Source: Dastarcus helophoroides (taxonomy: Eukaryota; Arthropoda; Insecta; Coleoptera; Bothrideridae). Taken from it: a stretch of DNA of 64,000 bases. The notes beneath the pieces were generated by a model that saw only the letters and a program-made list of their open reading frames with translations, did not search any database and was not told where the DNA came from. Position numbers and translations under genes: made by a program. Each line of letters opens with the position of its first letter. The first letter of the stretch is position 1. Shown piece after piece: positions 21,284 to 32,125 of this stretch. The DNA is taken from NCBI GenBank assembly GCA_028583605.1, contig CM053325.1, positions 47,872,987 to 47,936,986 on the forward strand, given 5' to 3'.

Positions 21284-23009
21284 GTGTCCCACCGGGAACC
21301 GCCGCGATCGATATCTGACAAAGTACTCATCTAAATAACTTGAAAATTTAATAACCTACCAAAGTTGACGAGACCAACACAACTACAATATTAGCAAAGT
21401 TGTAATACTTCCGGTTATACCGGAAGTTGACACCAACTTCATTATTTTAAATAAGACACCCTATATATTTTTGCATTTTTTAATTTTATTTGATATTTAA
21501 CGGTCACTTTGGATAACAAACATTGTTCTTAACAATGCATGGTTTTTGAGATAACTGGATTTTTATAAAAAAATTGACAGATGCAAGGTCCCACGAAATT
21601 CTTTGTATCTTTTTCCAGAAACCAGATACTTATTTCATATTTGGTACGTAAGTAGGAACACAACTTTCATAAGTTCAAAAACATTATACATTATGCTTCA
21701 TTTCAGGTCTGAACATTTTGATAAATTCAAACAGCGATAACTTTGTTATTTTAAATAGAACACCCTATATTTTTTTAGTCTATCTTATGTAGATTTTACT
21801 TTTCTTTTACCTGTTATAACCTTTCTAAGGGTTGATGTAACAACTTTTAGAAATAATTACAATTTTTTACTTTTATTTTCCCATTTCACATTAATGAAAC
21901 CCTATCGGGTCGAATATCAGTGACTTTATAAGTAGAAATAATCTCTATCGACAACTAAACTATCAGGAAACCATTTGCCAAATTATTTATAGTTTATTTT
22001 ATAGTGTGTGGAGAAGCTAAAATGAAAACATGCCCGACCATCTTTTTTAATAATGAGAATTATTTTCAATTGTTTATCATTTTCTGACGATGTAACAAAG
22101 TAATAACACAAACATGTGATATAGTGATTAATTTTCTGTTCGATATCCAGATAAGCTAAAGCCCTCCTGAAATCCGAAGCGAATGGTAGAAAAACTCACA
22201 AATTTAGACTCCGTCAAAGAGAAATCAGATAGAAGAGAATCTGTTGTTGCTAATAAAAATATCGAAATAGCATTTCCCATTATGTCGACTAGACACGTTT
22301 TAATTTTAGCTTCATTCGCACACTATGAACTACAATAAATAATTTGACTGATTGTTTCATAATGTAATTGTCGATATTGATCGTTTCTTTTTCTTTTAAA
22401 GTACATTTCGTTTGTTTCCACTCATTATTTACTGATATGCTACTCAATAAGAATTCAATGAATAAAGTTAAAATTTGCAATTATTTCCAAAAGTTGTAAA
22501 AGAAACCCTAGCAATGCCTATATCAGTTGAAAGATAATTTAAGTCTGCCCTAGATAGGTCAAAAAATATAGGCTATTCCATTTGACATAACAAAGTTATC
22601 GCTGTTTGAATTTACCAAAATGTTCAGACCTGAATTCAACACTCGGTATAATGTTTTTGAATTTATGATAGTTGTGCAAGATAGCTTCGTATGTGTTCTA
22701 CTCACGTACTAAATATGAAATAAATATCTGGTTTGTGGAAAAAGATACAAAGAATTTCGTGGGACCTTGCATCTGCTCAAAAACCATAAATTTTAAGAAC
22801 AATGCTTGTTTTTCAAAGTGGCCTTAGAATATCAAATAAAATCCAAAAATGCAAAACTATATAGGCTGTCTCATTTAAAATAATGAAGTTGGTGTCAACT
22901 GCCAGTATAAGCGGAAGTATTACAACTTTGTGAATATTTTAGTGATGTTTTAAATTTTTTTGATGAGTACTTTGTCAGATATCGATCGCGGCGATTTCCG
23001 GTGGGACAC
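21284..23009. mobile_element. Fold-back element C, 1.7-kb near-complete palindrome
   Basis: The outer ends are GTGTCCCACCGG (21284-21295) and CCGGTGGGACAC (22998-23009). Arms are inverted copies all along: GATATCTGACAAAGTACTCA against TGAGTACTTTGTCAGATATC; CAAGGTCCCACGAAATTCTT against AAGAATTTCGTGGGACCTTG; AACAGCGATAACTTTGTTAT against ATAACAAAGTTATCGCTGTT. Weaker homology reaches about 22045 and 22285, leaving a loop of only about 240 bp. There is no transposase, so it is a non-autonomous fold-back element. The target duplication is not certain. The open minus-strand frame at 22289-22480 lies within the arm and is not a gene. Confidence 0.8.
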
Positions 23010-23870
23010 GGGACATAGTAGTGAGATAAATTATTCCGTCAAAAAGGCCCATTTAACTAACAGATCATCGAGTGGAGTTCTTATTTGTCGACGTAGAGGC
23101 GCAATACCTTCTCCGGCGCCTGTTCGCCTGATAGAAAGACCGCCACTTTCGCGCCCAAACACCCGACGATAGGGTTAATGTAAAACGCAAGATTCGATTT
23201 GTTGCCTGGTTCTGCCATCTATTTGGACGTTGCAGAATCATTTCATGGTATTGTATGTTGCCTAAGGGCGACCTGTTTTAATGCGATTACAGTTCATTCT
23301 AAAATCGATCAGCTTGAAGCTACGTAGACATGATTTATGGATTATGGATTTATCGATTTACGTACATTTTTGAACAAAAGTCAACAGTGGATTTCAAATT
23401 TCGAATGTGTCTGAAATTGTATTATTTAAATTAGTAACTTACTTTGTTATTAAGTGTAGCAGCCGCGTATTGAGTACGTAGTCACAGTCAAAGGAACTCC
23501 TGTCAGGATGTAGGCTCGCTCTAAACTCTATGGGGAACGTTTTCTGTTTTTGTAATGTTTATCTTTTATAATGCTTATGACTATTTTTTAGAGGTCAGAA
23601 AATTTGAAATTCGATCGAAACTTCTATAAAAATTAAATTCATATGTAAATGTGCTAGTCTATAATAAAACAATATTGAAATTACCCTAAAAGATGTTCAA
23701 ATATGTTACTTCTGCACATGCGATACTGTCAAGCATGATGTCAAGACTACCCCACGGAAATACCACGCATTATAGAACACTATTACCCACGATTTCGTCT
23801 GCGGATTTAAGTGAATTAGAATTTAGCAGAAAAACTGTCCAACATTAAAGAGAGTTTTAAATTTCTTAAA
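23010..23870. other. Stretch without recognised gene
   Basis: Moderately AT-rich. 23060-23165 is GC-richer (CCTTCTCCGGCGCCTGTTCG) and may belong to the outer flank of element C or to a small insertion; nothing recognisable is encoded. Confidence 0.3.
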
Positions 23871-24377
23871 TTGATGGATCAACTTATTTGTTTTAATGTT
23901 CTAATTTGTCTCTGCAATAGATGGTGCTACCCAGAGACTAGTATCTGGTGCTACCGATTAAATGGCTTTCTCATTAATGAAATTAGTTGTGCAGATTGCA
24001 ATATCTTCTTTTTACTAAAGGGTTATTTATCAAACCCTATAAGTATCGTCATATTTGAAAAGAAAACTTCTATCCAAATATTCGAAATTATTCTGTTAAT
24101 TCCATTTCAAATAATAAAATTTTATTTCGGGCACAGTTTTAAAAATACCCTATATAAAATTGAAAACATGAAAAGAATAAAACAAAATCGATGGGTCCCA
24201 GATATTTTTTATAAAACGTTTCCTTTGTTTCTGGAAATTATGCATTACTTTATGGGCGCAATGTATAAGTACACGTGGATTGGGGATATATTTAACACAG
24301 CTATTTGTCCGATCCCTATTTTCTCCGTAGGCGACAGCTGTCCAAATCAGAAAAGAACACAGCACGCGGTACTGTGA
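23871..24377 (+). other. Unassigned open reading frame, 168 codons
   Basis: An ATG-to-stop frame rich in Ile, Phe and Cys, with hydrophobic stretches (IFEIILLIPFQIIKFYF). I recognise no family, and there is no splice, promoter or repeat context supporting a gene. In AT-rich DNA a frame of this size can occur by chance, so I list it only as unassigned. Confidence 0.12.
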
Positions 24378-25055
24378 GATATGAAATGCGGGTTTAGTAA
24401 TATTTTACCTGAGATTAGTTAAAAGTGGAATTTTGTCTTTCAAGAAAAATCGGTAACCCATTTTTCATTTAGAATTCGTATTACCGTTGCACTCTTTCCA
24501 AATATGGATTTATCAAAATATGGAAGAACTCGTAAAATACGGGAGATCTAGCAACCATCACCGCAGAAAAGCCGAGAAGAGAGGGAGTCGTGCCCACGGA
24601 TTACAGAATAAGGATAGTGTACGCTCTATATTGGCCATGTATAAAAATTTGACGGAAATGCGTCTCGAAAGTGGAGTAGTTTCGACTATTTCTTTCCTTT
24701 CTCCCGTTGAACATCATTTGACAATGGTCAAACGTTGATCAGTCAATGGCGCAAGATATCATAGTAGCAAATGCAGCTCAATTATTCTGTTGAAAGGTTA
24801 CAAAAAATACACTTGAAACATTTTTAGATTTCTCCTACATCATTTTGTTTGTACAAAATGATAAACACACTGAGAAATGACGTTAAAATTTAACGAAATC
24901 GGCAAGTTTTGACATTTATCGATAGCCGTTTATTTATTTTGTTTCTTATCGGTAGTAGAATTCCATCTCACTTACTCTCTAGATGCATTTTCGACGTAGT
25001 TTTTTACGATCGTGCACTATCCTTACTCTGTGGTCGTGCCGTAATGCGCTAGGAC
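24378..25055. other. Stretch without recognised gene
   Basis: Contains an open + frame at 24487-24738 with a basic segment (SNHHRRKAEKRGSRAHG) that I cannot place. No motif, repeat or splice support seen. Confidence 0.25.
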
Positions 25056-25059
25056 GCTG

Positions 25060-25272
25060 TCAAACTGTCAGAATTCCTCTTTTTTTATGAAATAAAGATA
25101 GATGGTTATGAACCGCCCTCTTACACAAGGATAGGTTGTAATTTTTGAGGAAAATTCCGTTCGGTAACGAGTTCCATAGCTTGAAAGTTCCATAAAAAAT
25201 TGCCTCCGTAAACACTCCGCCAACCAAAAGAGGGGACTCCATCGTGAAATCTGAAATTTGGGGATATAACAC
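25060..25272 (-). pseudogene. Jockey/CR1-like LINE, C-terminal scrap
   Basis: The minus strand reads FYGTFKLWNSLPNGIFLKN then YNLSLCKRAVHNHL, matching the C-terminal end of Jockey/CR1-type LINE ORF2 proteins (LWNSLP...YNL..FK..V..HL). It is a separate copy from the LINE starting at 25655, because the same region (TCCATAGCTTGGAAGTTC) occurs again there. 25273-25650, between the two, holds nothing I recognise. Confidence 0.65.
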
Positions 25273-25654
25273 TCATTTTTAAAAATAAAATAATTGTGAT
25301 GTTCATTATAGTTTTGCTGTCTTTAATCGACAACTTGTTTGACAATTCTATGTGGAACTGAAACCATAAAGTAAATTTATCGTTCGTTTGGAAATTGATT
25401 TATAAAGGGATTAGATACCACTTGTTTCCTGATTCTTGGCAATTGCTTCTGGTATCAACATAAACATCTAATACTTCAGAGAAACATGGCATTCTTTCAA
25501 GACGCGATTATCTGAAAATAACGGATGATATATTTTTAATTTTACTCATCTGGAAAGTCCATCATTATCGAACTACTAACATGAAAACCGACTCAAGATT
25601 TTCTTTAAAACTTGGTATTTCCTTCTAATATTTAACATTATTATAATCGAAAGA

Positions 25655-26642
25655 AGAATTCGGTACCGAATTCCATAGCTTGGAAGTTCTATACGTAAAA
25701 GAGTCTTCATAAACAGAAGTCCTCACTGTGTCAAACTGGGCAGTACTGTCTTGCATGCCTCAAAAATCTAGCCCTTGGGGGGATTAATCCTATTAGTTCC
25801 TGCGAGCATCTCCCATGATAGTACTTGTAGAAAAGGGACAAGTCATCAACCGTCCGCCTGTGCTCTAGTGTTTCGAGAGAATCGGTCAAATTCTCATTAT
25901 CAATTAGGCGAATCGCTCTTGTTTGTATTGAATACAAAAGGGCTTAAGTGTGCTTTGGGGCTAAACTCCAAACATAAGAACAGTATTCTAATATTGGTCT
26001 AGTATTGTATAGTGTAAGAAGCTGATGAGATGTAAAGTACTTTTTAGCTCTAAAAAAAGCCTATCTTCTGAGAGGCGGACTTGACAAGGGCACGCACATA
26101 ATGGTCCCAAGAGAAGTTAGGCGCGCATTCACTTCTACGATAGATAGATTAGATCCCATCGGGAGGTTTTATCGTCCATTGATATTTTTGTTGCATTATC
26201 CCTTGATGTTTTCTTAGAGAAAACCGCGGCCTGAGGTTTAGAGGCATTGAAGTCAATTAGATTTTTCTTACTCCATTCCAGAATTATTTCAAGATCCCGA
26301 TTAATTATCTGTATCTACTGTTGCTTGCCCAAGTTGATCTGAAGCAGCGGCGGATAAGGGTTTGTCGGAGAAAACAGATGACACCAGCTGCTATCATCTG
26401 CATAGCTGTATATCGGATTTGAAATTGAAGGTAACAGATCGTTCATGTGTAACAGAAACAGAGTAGGAGTCAGGACATACCCTTGAGGCACCCCTGTATT
26501 AAGCGCAAATGTCCCAGGTCAGATGCCATCGACGACGACCTGAAGAGATACGTCAGCGAGAAAATTGGATATCAAATGACAGAGTTCAGAGAGAGAGGGA
26601 GAGATGTTAATTTGGCGAGAAGAGATCGGTACCAGACTGTCA
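25655..26642 (-). pseudogene. LINE ORF2, RT palm and C-terminal domain
   Basis: After the Gypsy insertion the RT continues with VWYRSLLAKL, LISNFLADVSLQVVVDG, FALNTGVPQGYV and the catalytic YADD box (26393-26404). The C-terminal part at 25731-25937 reads MYSIQTRAIRLIDNENLTD, SLETLEHRRTVDDLSLFYKY and YHGRCSQEL, a block shared by many insect Jockey/CR1 elements. Frameshifts and a stop after VVVDGI make it non-functional. Confidence 0.82.
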
Positions 26643-26646
26643 AATG

Positions 26647-26796
26647 TGATCTATATCTGGCGATGATTGATGAGGGTCGAAGGCGACGGTCGAATGGGCG
26701 AGGAGGCAAGGGTAGAACTGCAGCCGGATGTCGGCTTTGTAAGATTTTTAAAATTATTAGAAAATAAACGTTTGAAGTTAACTCTGGTTTTTATTA
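26647..26796 (+). repeat. 5' LTR of the Gypsy element
   Basis: Starts TGATCTATATCTGG and ends GGTTTTTATTA. Compared with the 3' LTR it has an internal gap of about 35 bp after TATATCTG. The divergence shows this insertion is older than the Pao/BEL one. Confidence 0.75.
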
Positions 26797-27175
26797 GAGC
26801 AGCGGCGGGATAGACTTTCGTGCTAAATACGAATAAAATTTTATATAGTTCGCACTGTGCCACAACAACGCGCTAAATTTTAAAAACTCGACTCGAAATA
26901 TATTTTAAAATAAATAAAAAAAATGGACAATAAATATTCTGATTAACGTAGAACATCAGATTAAGTGTAAAGTGTAATAAAGATTGGATTTTAACCCTAA
27001 AGTTAGTGGTTATGTATTAAGTGATTGAGCGGCATAAGTTTAAAAACATAATATTGGGTTTTTTGTTTTGATAATAAAATTCCTATTGGGGTAAGTCTTT
27101 TTCTTTTGTTTAAAGTGAAGAACTTGTAGGCAGATAGTAACGTATAAGCTAATCTGTACAAGTTTAATAAGTAAA

Positions 27176-28188
27176 ATGGGAAGGTCACGATCAACTTCAC
27201 GTTCTTCATCGACAAATTCTTCGGGAAATTCCTTAAATGGAAATTATAAACGAAGTTATAATAGAAACCGAAGCAAATCTAATACACGACATCGTTCCCG
27301 TGGTAGATTCTCATACTCCGTCACTTATAGATAGTCACGCGTTTGGAGCTCTTGGTGGAAAAACTTATAAGACACCAGGCGGAACTTAAATCAAAGGATC
27401 AGCGGGTTTACGCAAGACCTGAATGTATTTCCAAATTTACTCCGGGCAATCCAAACTTAAACTCAACAAAGTGGATTGAGAAAATCGAACAGCTGGCAAT
27501 TATAAATAAATGGGACGATCAAACCATAATATTTTACATGCAAAGTAGGCTAAGTGGGTTAGCTAGACGGTGGTATGGCAATTTACCCTCATACCAGCTC
27601 ACCTGGTCGAAATGGAAAGATTTGTTAAGAAAATCATTTCCTGAACATCAAGATTTCGCCACCACATTGCGCGCAATAGTAAACCGCTTCAAAAAACCAG
27701 ATGAATCGTGCTCTCGATATTACTTTGACAAAATGGAGTTAATTAGTGCTTGCGAAATAAATGATCGAAAGGCTGTTTCTTGTATCATCGATGGTATTAG
27801 CGAATCTAATATCCAGGTGGCTGCTACAGCTGGCCGATACGAAACACCAGACGCATTGTACGCCGAATACCTATCCAAATTAAAACAGGAAACGCAATGC
27901 GAAACTTTGCAAACCCGGTATCGTCGTGGTTTAGCATTCGAACGCTTAGGAGATCCTTCACCAAAAAGAAGCAGATTTTCGACCAAGAAACCGCAAAGAT
28001 GCTACAATTGCAACGGAGTAGGACATTACGCAAATAAATGCAAAAATCCAAAGCTCGAATGTACCAACTGCAAACGTCTTGGACACCAGACGAAAGATTG
28101 TCATCGAATGGTTAAGAACCATGTAGGCGAAAAATCTTTATCGTCAACAAACTTTTTTGATTGCTGGGTGAACGGGAAGCCTACGTAA
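27176..28188 (+). pseudogene. Gypsy Gag
   Basis: The main frame is 27343-28188: retrotransposon Gag region (FTPGNPNLNSTKWIEKIEQL; LARRWYGNLPSYQLTW) and two CCHC zinc knuckles near the end, CYNCNGVGHYANKC and CTNCKRLGHQTKDC. A Ser/Arg-rich leader (MGRSRSTSRSSSTNSSGN) starts at 27176 in another frame and runs into a stop at about 27331, so the true N-terminus was probably joined and is now frameshifted. Gag would package the element RNA. The frame ends at TAA 28186-28188, directly before protease in the same frame. Confidence 0.8.
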
Positions 28189-28500
28189 TGTTATGTCGAC
28201 TCGGGATGTGGGGCAGTGCTTATTAAAGAAGAATGCGCTCGTTCGTTGATCTTAAAACACACTCCTTGTTTTACAACGATTTCGGGATATGGAGGTGCCA
28301 AAGTACAGGTTCTTGGGAAATTAAATATAAACCTCAAGTTAAATACTGCCGAAGCAGAAGTTGCGGCATTGATTGTACCAGACTCCGTACAACAGATTCC
28401 CATTTTAGTAGGACAAACTTTCATAAATCACAACGACGTGGTTATGATCGTTTCAGGAGAAAATGTGAACCTGTTTCCAGCAGGTTGTGATATTACGTAA
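28189..28500 (+). pseudogene. Gypsy protease
   Basis: Continues in the same frame as Gag after one TAA. It begins CYVDSGCGAVLIKEECA, carrying the retropepsin Asp-Ser-Gly, and later IPILVGQTFINHNDVV, where the family has a Leu-Ile/Val-Gly block. It ends at a second stop at 28498-28500. As it stands it could be made only by read-through of the first TAA, but other lesions downstream make a decayed copy more likely. Confidence 0.7.
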
Positions 28501-28503
28501 TCA

Positions 28504-29525
28504 CTGAAATTGCCTCCAAATAAGGTTCCCTTATGGGCAAAGACTTCAGCTGTAATTGCGTCAAGGACGAGGGGTTTAGTCGAAGTGACTTCACGAGGTG
28601 CCTTCTTAGGTGAAGTTTATGCCCAATTCCTGGAAAGGAACACTTAGTGGAGGAATGCATCACAAAATGTGAGGATGGCTACGTGGCTATCACGAACGTT
28701 TTCCAACAACAAATAGAGGTGAGTGCAAATTACATATTAGTTAGATCAGTAATGTGCTTTGAAGACAGGTCTTTAGTTTTTTGTCTGTTCCTAAAAGAGG
28801 GTGATGATCAAATAAGTGGCTGTTTTACATGTAATGACCTAATATTTAACGAAAGTCTAGATTTCAACGATGGTCAAAAGTTATTCAATTTAATAAATGA
28901 ATTTCGTAACTGTTTTTCTCAAAATACTTCACAATTAGGTAAAACAAATATACTTAAAATGTCAATCCCATTGAAAGACAAGCCAGTTGTTTATAGACCT
29001 TACAGACTTTCCCACAACGAACGAAAAGTTGTTAGAGAAATAATAAGCGATTTGTTGGAAAATAAAATCATACGAGAATCCGAATCTCCATACGCAAGTC
29101 CAATTTTGTTGGTTAAGAAGAAAAATGGTGAACAACGTATGTATACCGATTATAGGGCATTCAATTGCAAAACCGTAGAAGATAGGTTTCCACTTAAGGA
29201 TTGCTACTATTTTACTAGTCTTGATTTAGCAAGTGGATACCATCAAATAGAACTTGATGAAGCATCTATACCAAAAACCGGACTCGCTACTCCAGATGGT
29301 TATTATGAGTATTTGCACGTTCCGTTTGATTTGTGCAATGCACCGGCAGTTTTTTAAAAAACCATTAATAAAGTTCTATGAAATCTTCGTTATGGGCAAG
29401 TTCTTGCATATATGGATGATATTCTCTTACCAGCAACAGATTTTTAGAGTGGTCTTTTAAATTTATGACAAGTACTTGAATCTCTTGAAAGTGCTGGACT
29501 TACTTTAAGATTTTTAAAATGCCAA
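28504..29525 (+). pseudogene. Gypsy reverse transcriptase
   Basis: A linker (LPPNKVPLWAKTSAVIASRT) leads to RT at 28647-29357: YRPYRLSHNERKVVREII, SPYASPILLVKKKNGEQRM, then FTSLDLASGYHQIELDE with the first catalytic Asp. The segment between DRFPL and that block is shorter than usual by about 15-20 residues, suggesting a deletion. A frameshift in a T-run at about 29350 is followed by AYMDDILLPA with the catalytic YMDD (29409-29420). Further stops follow. Not functional. Confidence 0.82.
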
Positions 29526-30300
29526 TTATTTATGGAAAAAGTTGATTATTTAGTGCACGAAACCAGCAAGCATGGGGTTCAACCAGGAAAAAATAAAACA
29601 ATTGCTGGCGAAAAGTTCCCCATTCCAACGAATATTCGCACTGTTCGCCAATTTTTGGGTTTGGCTAGCTATTTTAAAAAATATGTGAAGGATTTTGCAA
29701 CGATAGCAAAACCTTTGACATTCTTGACAGCCTTTACGTGGGGCGACGAACAAAGTAGAGCTTTTGAAGCCCTTAAGGCCAAATTAGTTTCACGACCTTT
29801 GCTAGCCATATATGATCCAGACTTAAAAACAGAGGTGCATACACATGCTTCAAAATAGGGGATAGGAGGTATTTTTATTTAAACGCAAAAAGATGGTACC
29901 TTACGCCCTGTGATATATTACTCTAAACAGACGACTAAGGAAGAACAGAGATACCACTCTTACGAATTGGAAAACATGGCAGTGGTTTATACGCTAAAAG
30001 CTTTTAGGTGTATCTCATTGGTATTCACTTTAAAGTGATAACTGATTGCAACGCTTTACGTACAACATTGTCGAAAGAGACTTGGTTCCTTGGATTGGTA
30101 GGTGGTGGCTTAGCGTACAAGAGTATTCTTTTGAAGTAGAATACCGTCCTGGAAGTAAAATGTCTCATGCTGATGCCTTGAGCAGAAACCCCGTTGAGGC
30201 CCAAGAAGTTCCAGTGGGGGTGGTAAATATAAACAACGGTGATTGGGTTTTGAGTGCCCAAATGACTGAAAAAAGATGCAAATATCTCATCTAAACTCTT
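29526..30300 (+). pseudogene. Gypsy RT connection and RNase H
   Basis: 29532-29858 covers the RT thumb/connection (IRTVRQFLGLASYFKKYV; KPLTFLTAFTWGDEQSRAF) and enters RNase H (LKTEVHTHASK, where the family has TDAS). Stops occur at about 29857 and 29880. Then RPVIYYSKQTTKEEQRYHSY, and at 30046-30294 ...VEYRPGSKMSHADALSRNP, the RNase H end block with its Asp. RNase H removes the RNA template during reverse transcription. Several breaks. Confidence 0.78.
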
Positions 30301-30301
30301 T

Positions 30302-31485
30302 TCAGACAACCCCTAGATAAAGAGAAAAAAGAGATACACGAAAATTATTGCCTAATTGACAAAAGGCTTTACAAAAATACAGACAGTGGGAAAAAGTGGG
30401 TTGTGCCAAAAGCGGCAAGAAAACAACTGGTGGTGCACTTTCACAGCCCATCTTGGAGTCGACAAAACCGTAAATGCAATTTCCAAATTATATTGGTTTC
30501 CTGGAGTGAGGCGATACGTAAAGAAATATATATCGTGCTGTTTGCCTTGTTTATATAATAAAGAACCAAGTGGCAAGAAGCCTGGATTTGTACATCCCAT
30601 CGAAAAAATCAAAGTTCCTTTCGACACGTTACACGTCGACCACTTAGGTCCATTTGTAAAATCAAAGAGGAAGAATACACATTTGATAGTAATAGTAGAT
30701 GCTTTCACTAAGTTTGTTTTTATGAAAGCTGTTCAGTCTACTAAAACTAAACCGCTCATCAACTTCTTAGCAAGCGTTATTGAGAACTTCGGTGTGCCAC
30801 GAAGAATTATTTCGGATCGTGAGAGTTGTTACACTAGTAAACTTTTTCAACAATACTGTCGAAATTTCGCGCCATTTCATCTTCCTTATCGACTTGTTCC
30901 GAAGACGAGGAAAGATGAGATGAAGTCATATCGACAATACGGCGGTTGAATTCAACGAGAAATTCATCCACACAGAAGTTACCATACGAAATGTTGTTTG
31001 GTTATTCACCTCGAGGTGTAGCAAATTCAACTTTAGCTAACGAAGTGTCTAACCAAATTGCGGAAAGAGACTTAAATGCGATAAGGTCCATGACCAAGTG
31101 TACCATTGATAGTAAGTAGACGAAGCAAAAAGACGCATTTGACACACGACGTTGTAAAAGGCTAAAGTATACGGAAGGTGACCAAGTTCTGGTACGTAAA
31201 TACACTACGAATGTGAAGGCTCAAAGTAATAAGTTATTGCCAAAGTTAAGTAGTCCATACGTTATAACAAAAGTATTAGATCATGATCGCTACGTTGTAA
31301 AAGATCTAAGCGAATCTTCTCGATCGAAAAGGAAATATAAGGGTAACGTATTTCTTGAAAAATTAAAGGCCTTTAACGTAAAAGTCAGTTTAGAATCCGA
31401 CGAGGAATCTTACTGCAAAGAGGATCCTTTTAGGTTAAGAAATGCATGCCCTAGGGTTTTAAGTAGACGGATTGCACGCTCCTAA
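30302..31485 (+). pseudogene. Gypsy integrase
   Basis: 30356-30949 holds the zinc-binding end (AHLGVDKTVNAISKLYWFPG...CLPC) and the DDE core with the first Asp in TLHVDHLGPF and the second in RRIISDRESCYTS. The Glu-bearing helix is garbled by frame change (about 30890-30960). The C-terminal domain resumes at 31213-31485 (KLLPKLSSPYVITKVLDHDR), typical of Gypsy integrases. Non-functional. Confidence 0.78.
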
Positions 31486-31631
31486 TTTAACTTACTAATC
31501 GTATACTTTTAACCTAGAGATTTCAGTATATTTGCTGAAAGTGTGAAAGTTAATTCCTTTGAGATTTTATAGAAACATCTGGGCAAAAAGTGCATTCCAC
31601 GAGGACGTAGAAAGTGTAGCGTGGCCGACTG

Positions 31632-31816
31632 TGATCTACATCTGACTAGACCTCAAGAGTCACCCTTATCGCCGAGCACCGATGACTGATGAGGGTCGAA
31701 GGTGACGGTCGAATGGGCGAGGAGGCAAGGGTAGAACTGTAGCTGGATGTCGGCTTTTTAAGATTTTTAAAATTATTAGAAAATAAACGTTCGAAGTTAG
31801 CTCTGGTTTTTATTAC
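31632..31816 (+). repeat. 3' LTR of the Gypsy element
   Basis: Starts TGATCTACATCTGACTAG and ends GGTTTTTATTAC, followed by the target copy AATG and then LINE sequence. A purine-leaning stretch (GAGGACGTAGAAAG) lies about 30 bp upstream. Confidence 0.75.
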
Positions 31817-32125
31817 AATGACCTTTAAGATATCCAATGTCCCAACCCTAGCCTTACTATGTTTTTCCATAGCTAAGTTACAGATATGAGTAACATATGC
31901 CAGTAGATCGCCAGTTGAGCGTTGTTTTCTAAAACCGCAATGCCTGTCCGAGATCATTCTCTTCTCCTCCAGATATTAGAGAATCTCGATGTTAATAACC
32001 TTTTCCATCACTTTAGATATAACCAGGCAACAAAGATATAGGACAATAATTTTTAACCAGAGTCCCTTTTCCCTTTTTAGGGACAGGATGCACCTTAGCA
32101 GATTTCCATGTTAGGAAATACACCT
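31817..32125 (-). pseudogene. LINE ORF2, middle of RT
   Basis: Lies between the two insertions. It reads KSAKVHPVPKKGK, then (with breaks) the YRPISLL region, then MISDRHCGFRKQRSTGDLLA and VGTLDILK, the standard Jockey/CR1 RT blocks (D-x-Q-x-GFR-x-x-RST; the ALDISKAFD block with the first catalytic Asp). The Gypsy insertion at 31816 cuts it within the AFD block. Confidence 0.8.

Larger units (their letters stand above)
26647..31816 (+). mobile_element. Ty3/Gypsy LTR retrotransposon, decayed
   Basis: Two short LTRs (26647-26796, 150 bp; 31632-31816, 185 bp) flank gag, protease, RT, RNase H and integrase in the usual Gypsy order (integrase last). A 4-bp target duplication AATG fits at 26643-26646 and 31817-31820. 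The LTRs share AATGGGCGAGGAGGCAAGGG and the long AAGATTTTTAAAATTATTAG tail; LTR1 lacks about 35 bp present in LTR2. Several frameshifts and stops in pol show it is inactive. It is inserted in the RT of the LINE on the opposite strand. No env gene seen. No primer site matching a tRNA 3' end was recognised after LTR1. Confidence 0.88.

Noticed and set aside
23871..24377. 168-codon frame as a gene
   Set aside because: No recognised domain, no flanking signals; listed only as unassigned.
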